A stretch of 53,546 bases of DNA from Acidimicrobiia bacterium (GTDB lineage Bacteria > Actinomycetota > Acidimicrobiia > Acidimicrobiales > AC-14): positions 1 through 53,546 of the forward strand of contig JAHFUP010000031.1 of NCBI GenBank assembly GCA_023265025.1. Direction: 5' to 3'. How positions within the stretch are numbered: position 1 is the stretch's first letter; every line of letters begins with the position of its first letter. Both the position numbers and the translations under genes were made by a program. This document shows, piece by piece, positions 52,001 to 53,546 of this stretch. The notes beneath the pieces were generated by a model, which had not been told where the DNA came from, did no database searches, and was given only the letters and a program-made list of their open reading frames with translations.

Positions 52001-52656
52001 GGCTCCGACGCGAGGAAGTCGAGGAGAACCTCGAGTTGGCCTATGCGGTGTCCATCCACAAGGCACAGGGGAGCGAGTTCGAGCGGGTCTACTTCGTCGT
52101 GCCGAAGCACAAGAGGTCGTTACTCTCCCGCGAGCTGTTCTACACAGGCCTGACCCGCGCAGCCCGTCACTGCACGCTCCTCATCGAAGAGGACATCGCG
52201 CCGCTACTCAGCATGCGGCGCCTGGAGCAATCGCACCTGCTCCGCATCAACGCCTCGCTCTTCTCGTTTCAACCTGTCCCCGATGCGCTCCGCGCCCTTG
52301 GAGACTGGTACGAGGAGGGAAAGATCCACTCGACCCTCTCCGAGTTCATGGTTCGTTCGAAAAGCGAGGTAATCATCGCCAACATGCTCTTCGAGCGTGA
52401 CATCCCCTTCAGCTACGAGACACCGCTACTCGCGCCGGATGGAACCTTCTACCTCCCCGACTTCACGATCACGTGGCACGGCCAACAGTGGTACTGGGAA
52501 CACCTCGGCAGACTTGACGAGGAGCGTTATCGAAACCACTGGGAAACAAAGCAGGCATGGTATGAGAACCATTTCCCGGGCCGGCTCGTGATGACTATCG
52601 ACTCTGGGGAACTTACCACGGCGGCGTCAGAGCTCATCCGCCTGTCATTCTCCTGA
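49045..52656 (+). CDS. SF1B RecD-like helicase with C-terminal PD-(D/E)XK-like nuclease
   Basis: 1203 residues. The N-terminal part (about 1-580) begins HLSARLAWHMEGWNGHVC, a family-specific module known to me only from other large defence-type ATPases, with paired Cys. The helicase core has Walker A GEAGTGKTTVV (about 602-612), APTGKAAERI, Walker B YIIDESSML (about 687), GDPSQLPPIG (about 717), a RecD-like TPYRGEEF and SIHKAQGSEFERVY (about 1003) with FYTGLTRAAR. The C-terminus (about 1095-1203) looks like a nuclease: SEVIIANML, YLPDFTI, WYWEHLG and WETKQAWY supply Glu, Asp, Glu and Lys. It probably unwinds and cuts DNA; being next to pAgo genes it is a probable defence gene. Confidence 0.8.
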   Translation: MTVHLSARLAWHMEGWNGHVCRDPAANTFCVGQHSYPGDQIRVGRRLGWEVENAGASCSRLDGIPPCVYSVNAFGKESITGYADAPDWYPAEERVTWELPASTVCIWPFEEMYRPEVERQGKGQRYDYDKRLAFAKDYFAQIVEDRSLVFYYANYSNPFSEDDTRRYVVVGVSRVKAVGKIRNYTDMTADDREKYGGGFVWGLDLTSHYPNEGLRMPYHDYLERPDEVERFIVVPPNPRSFKYATRQFSDDDALELVEALIESVGTLREMGDKSENWDLRLDWLHAVVGELWTQRGLFPGMPAVLGHLGAPKTISSFKAKAEAGRELEAKEAIFSYLDGRRSDASELALSEAEGKAMQRRWALLEDADRDLLRDSIIRFEVSKDQITKIVDPKRAAYGMDVSVADIHDNPYVLAEQFVGENADDTISFTKIDHGMLPAPDLGGEALAAADDWRRLRALCVERLKAQESDVFVAARQLIHDVNHRLSFYPEWKRHQFTERYLEVDRAALEPALHLRTEAGALWVYLRQVYEDERLIETTLHKLAMRVSIGLRTPVTAAHWSQFLRDPNSALASLAGDDYTTAITGQAEVCAGLISLPLCVLAGEAGTGKTTVVGALIQAIERTEGAGASFQLLAPTGKAAERIRERTGRRGQTSTVHSFLAKHGWLNENMTFKRVGGQREQAITTYIIDESSMLSLELLAALFRSINWNAVQRFVLVGDPSQLPPIGRGRAFADIIDWLRDLGGVGELAINVRQMENRVLERGTAILQLADAYVRQSPATNSDPHGDSADAEMILRRIQEGGDIDKDLRVAYWRGGADLQRQLIDLLVADINADTGRSTDDRGREFWQGAFGDNKQPELYQVLTPYRGEEFGTESLNAVLQEIVQGRPPGDMRMVDRSDIALGDKVMQIRNRPPSNPIWAWSWSMKLNQPVEVYNGELGFVRPHPFDSGKVSWSGFRPSRCQVSFSSKPDHGVSYGSGLGKRPDGKWLRREEVEENLELAYAVSIHKAQGSEFERVYFVVPKHKRSLLSRELFYTGLTRAARHCTLLIEEDIAPLLSMRRLEQSHLLRINASLFSFQPVPDALRALGDWYEEGKIHSTLSEFMVRSKSEVIIANMLFERDIPFSYETPLLAPDGTFYLPDFTITWHGQQWYWEHLGRLDEERYRNHWETKQAWYENHFPGRLVMTIDSGELTTAASELIRLSFS

Positions 52657-53412
52657 ATAGCCTCCCTGCTCACTCCTGACCATCTCTTGTAGGTCCAGCA
52701 GGTGCTTCTCGGTGAAGGTCACCACGACCTCAGCACCGCAGACCCACAAAGTGAGCTGGGGCGCATCGCCGCCCTCGTGCGCCGTGCGCCAGCTGAGAAT
52801 CTGATCCATGAGGTCGTCGACCTCGACTGGTCCGTGCTGGAGCTTGGCGCAACAGGTGGCGCACAGACAAAGGACATTTCCCGGACGATCGATCCAGCGG
52901 GCTTTGGTCCTCGCCACGAGGTAAAGGGCCTCGAAGTACGGATGTCCATCGCGCTTGTGGAATGTGTCGTCGCAGATCTGGCAGCGTCCGCCGTACTGCT
53001 CCTCGACAAAGTGGCGAGTAGCGCTGTCCTTCGCTTCCCAGACCTTTCGAGGCACAGGACGGAACCGATCTTGGGCCAACGGCTCGGCGGCCTGGTCCTC
53101 GATGATCGCGTCGTGGGTGAGCGTTCGCCGCACCTCAGGATTGGAAACGGCTCCACCACGGACCTCGTTGTTCGCTACTCGGCTCCGTGTCGCTGGTCGA
53201 TCGAACGCCTCCGCCAATGCGACGGCGTAGTCGATCTCGGGTTGCGCGTCGGAAGGCACGTCATCGCCCGAATCGTTCTCGGTGCTCCCAGCCGACCGAT
53301 CCGTCACGATCTTCTCGAGCGCTTCACGGATCTCCGGATCTCGCAGCTTCCGGAGAAGGTCGGGGGAGATGTCAAGCTCGCGGGCTGCCTCCTCGACGAC
53401 AGGAAGGCTCAT
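52645..53412 (-). CDS. HNH-fold protein with degenerate active site
   Basis: 255 residues from ATG 53412 (a stop lies ten codons upstream). The N-terminal third is acidic and helical (VEEAARELDISPDLLRKL, EIREALEKIV). The C-terminal domain (about 135-200) keeps the zinc-ribbon frame YGGRCQICDDTF and GNVLCLCATCCAKLQHG. The motif EAHHLV of active relatives reads EALYLV here, and CxxCH reads CATCC, so both catalytic histidines are lost while Asn179 remains. It may bind DNA or zinc but not cut. It converges on the helicase with a 12-bp overlap. Confidence 0.65.
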   Translation of the reverse strand: MSLPVVEEAARELDISPDLLRKLRDPEIREALEKIVTDRSAGSTENDSGDDVPSDAQPEIDYAVALAEAFDRPATRSRVANNEVRGGAVSNPEVRRTLTHDAIIEDQAAEPLAQDRFRPVPRKVWEAKDSATRHFVEEQYGGRCQICDDTFHKRDGHPYFEALYLVARTKARWIDRPGNVLCLCATCCAKLQHGPVEVDDLMDQILSWRTAHEGGDAPQLTLWVCGAEVVVTFTEKHLLDLQEMVRSEQGGYSGE

Positions 53413-53546
53413 GCCGAGCGCCTTCGCTAGGAAGCTTGACCTTCATGTTCTGTTGTCGGTGAGTCAAGTTTGGGGTCGACTTTTCCTGAGGAGCCGAGTA
53501 GGTCTCAGGCAGCCGGACCAAGGGTGATCCCCGACCTCTTGGCAAT
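53413..53546. other. Window end, no gene recognised
   Basis: 134 bp without a supported gene. It is upstream of the HNH-fold gene and may hold its promoter. The right border of the island is not in view. Confidence 0.4.

Noticed and set aside
45259-53546. A second copy of the tRNA-Lys 3' end as attR inside the window
   Set aside because: No convincing repeat of the T-arm/acceptor sequence was seen right of the integrase, so the island border is placed outside the window.

Overview
The window is high-GC DNA with dense short-spaced genes, frequent GTG/TTG starts and several apparently leaderless promoters. It carries actinobacterial marker families: a Rv2179c-like exoribonuclease, a 13E12/DUF222 HNH protein behind a LexA-type SOS box, EgtA, PspC-type kinases, DUF2277 and a CcdA/DipZ-like redox pair. 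It most likely comes from the Actinomycetota, plausibly the Acidimicrobiia; that lineage call is inference.

Left part (1-5.8 kb): small housekeeping and accessory genes mixed with decayed ones (a 5'-truncated methyltransferase and a twice-frameshifted phosphotransferase running in frame into an intact one), then tRNA-Arg(TCT), a tyrosine recombinase and two small coupled genes of mobile-element type.

5.8-21.2 kb: an unusual block read in one direction. A histidine kinase built as an internal duplication (one intact, one degenerate half) and a NarL-type regulator are followed by a secreted phospholipase-A2-fold protein with sugar/surface-binding-type domains, and a 3054-residue secreted protein whose last third is RTX/hemolysin-type Ca-binding repeats with a higher-order repeat of roughly 110-135 residues. 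This could be a sensor-controlled surface or secretion locus.

21.3-43.1 kb: chromosomal-looking genes. In order: a frameshifted zinc-ribbon gene; the SOS-box DUF222 gene; an ABC exporter; a thioredoxin/CcdA/membrane-protein operon; two secreted anchored proteins (Asp-box propeller and partner); an aldolase/dehydrogenase fusion; an SRPBCC-ArsR operon divergent from clpP with paired inverted repeats between them; small enzymes; EgtA; a DM13/SecF-like membrane cluster; and a PspC/LiaF-like plus kinase/regulator envelope-stress locus. Three very short ORFs (26, 24 and 37 codons) sit directly against larger genes (clpP, egtA, secF-like), which suggests translational coupling.

43.1-53.5 kb: tRNA-His and tRNA-Lys, then GATACAC repeats and a tyrosine integrase directly downstream of tRNA-Lys, marking the left edge of an integrated island of visibly lower GC. 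Its cargo is the highlight of the window: a two-gene short prokaryotic Argonaute operon (HNH nuclease-APAZ protein and PIWI protein with no visible slicer residues), a divergent 1203-residue SF1B helicase with a C-terminal PD-(D/E)XK-like nuclease, and a convergent HNH-fold protein that has lost its catalytic histidines. The HNH-APAZ/short-pAgo pair is best read as an abortive, nucleic-acid-triggered anti-plasmid/anti-phage system (SPARHA-like).
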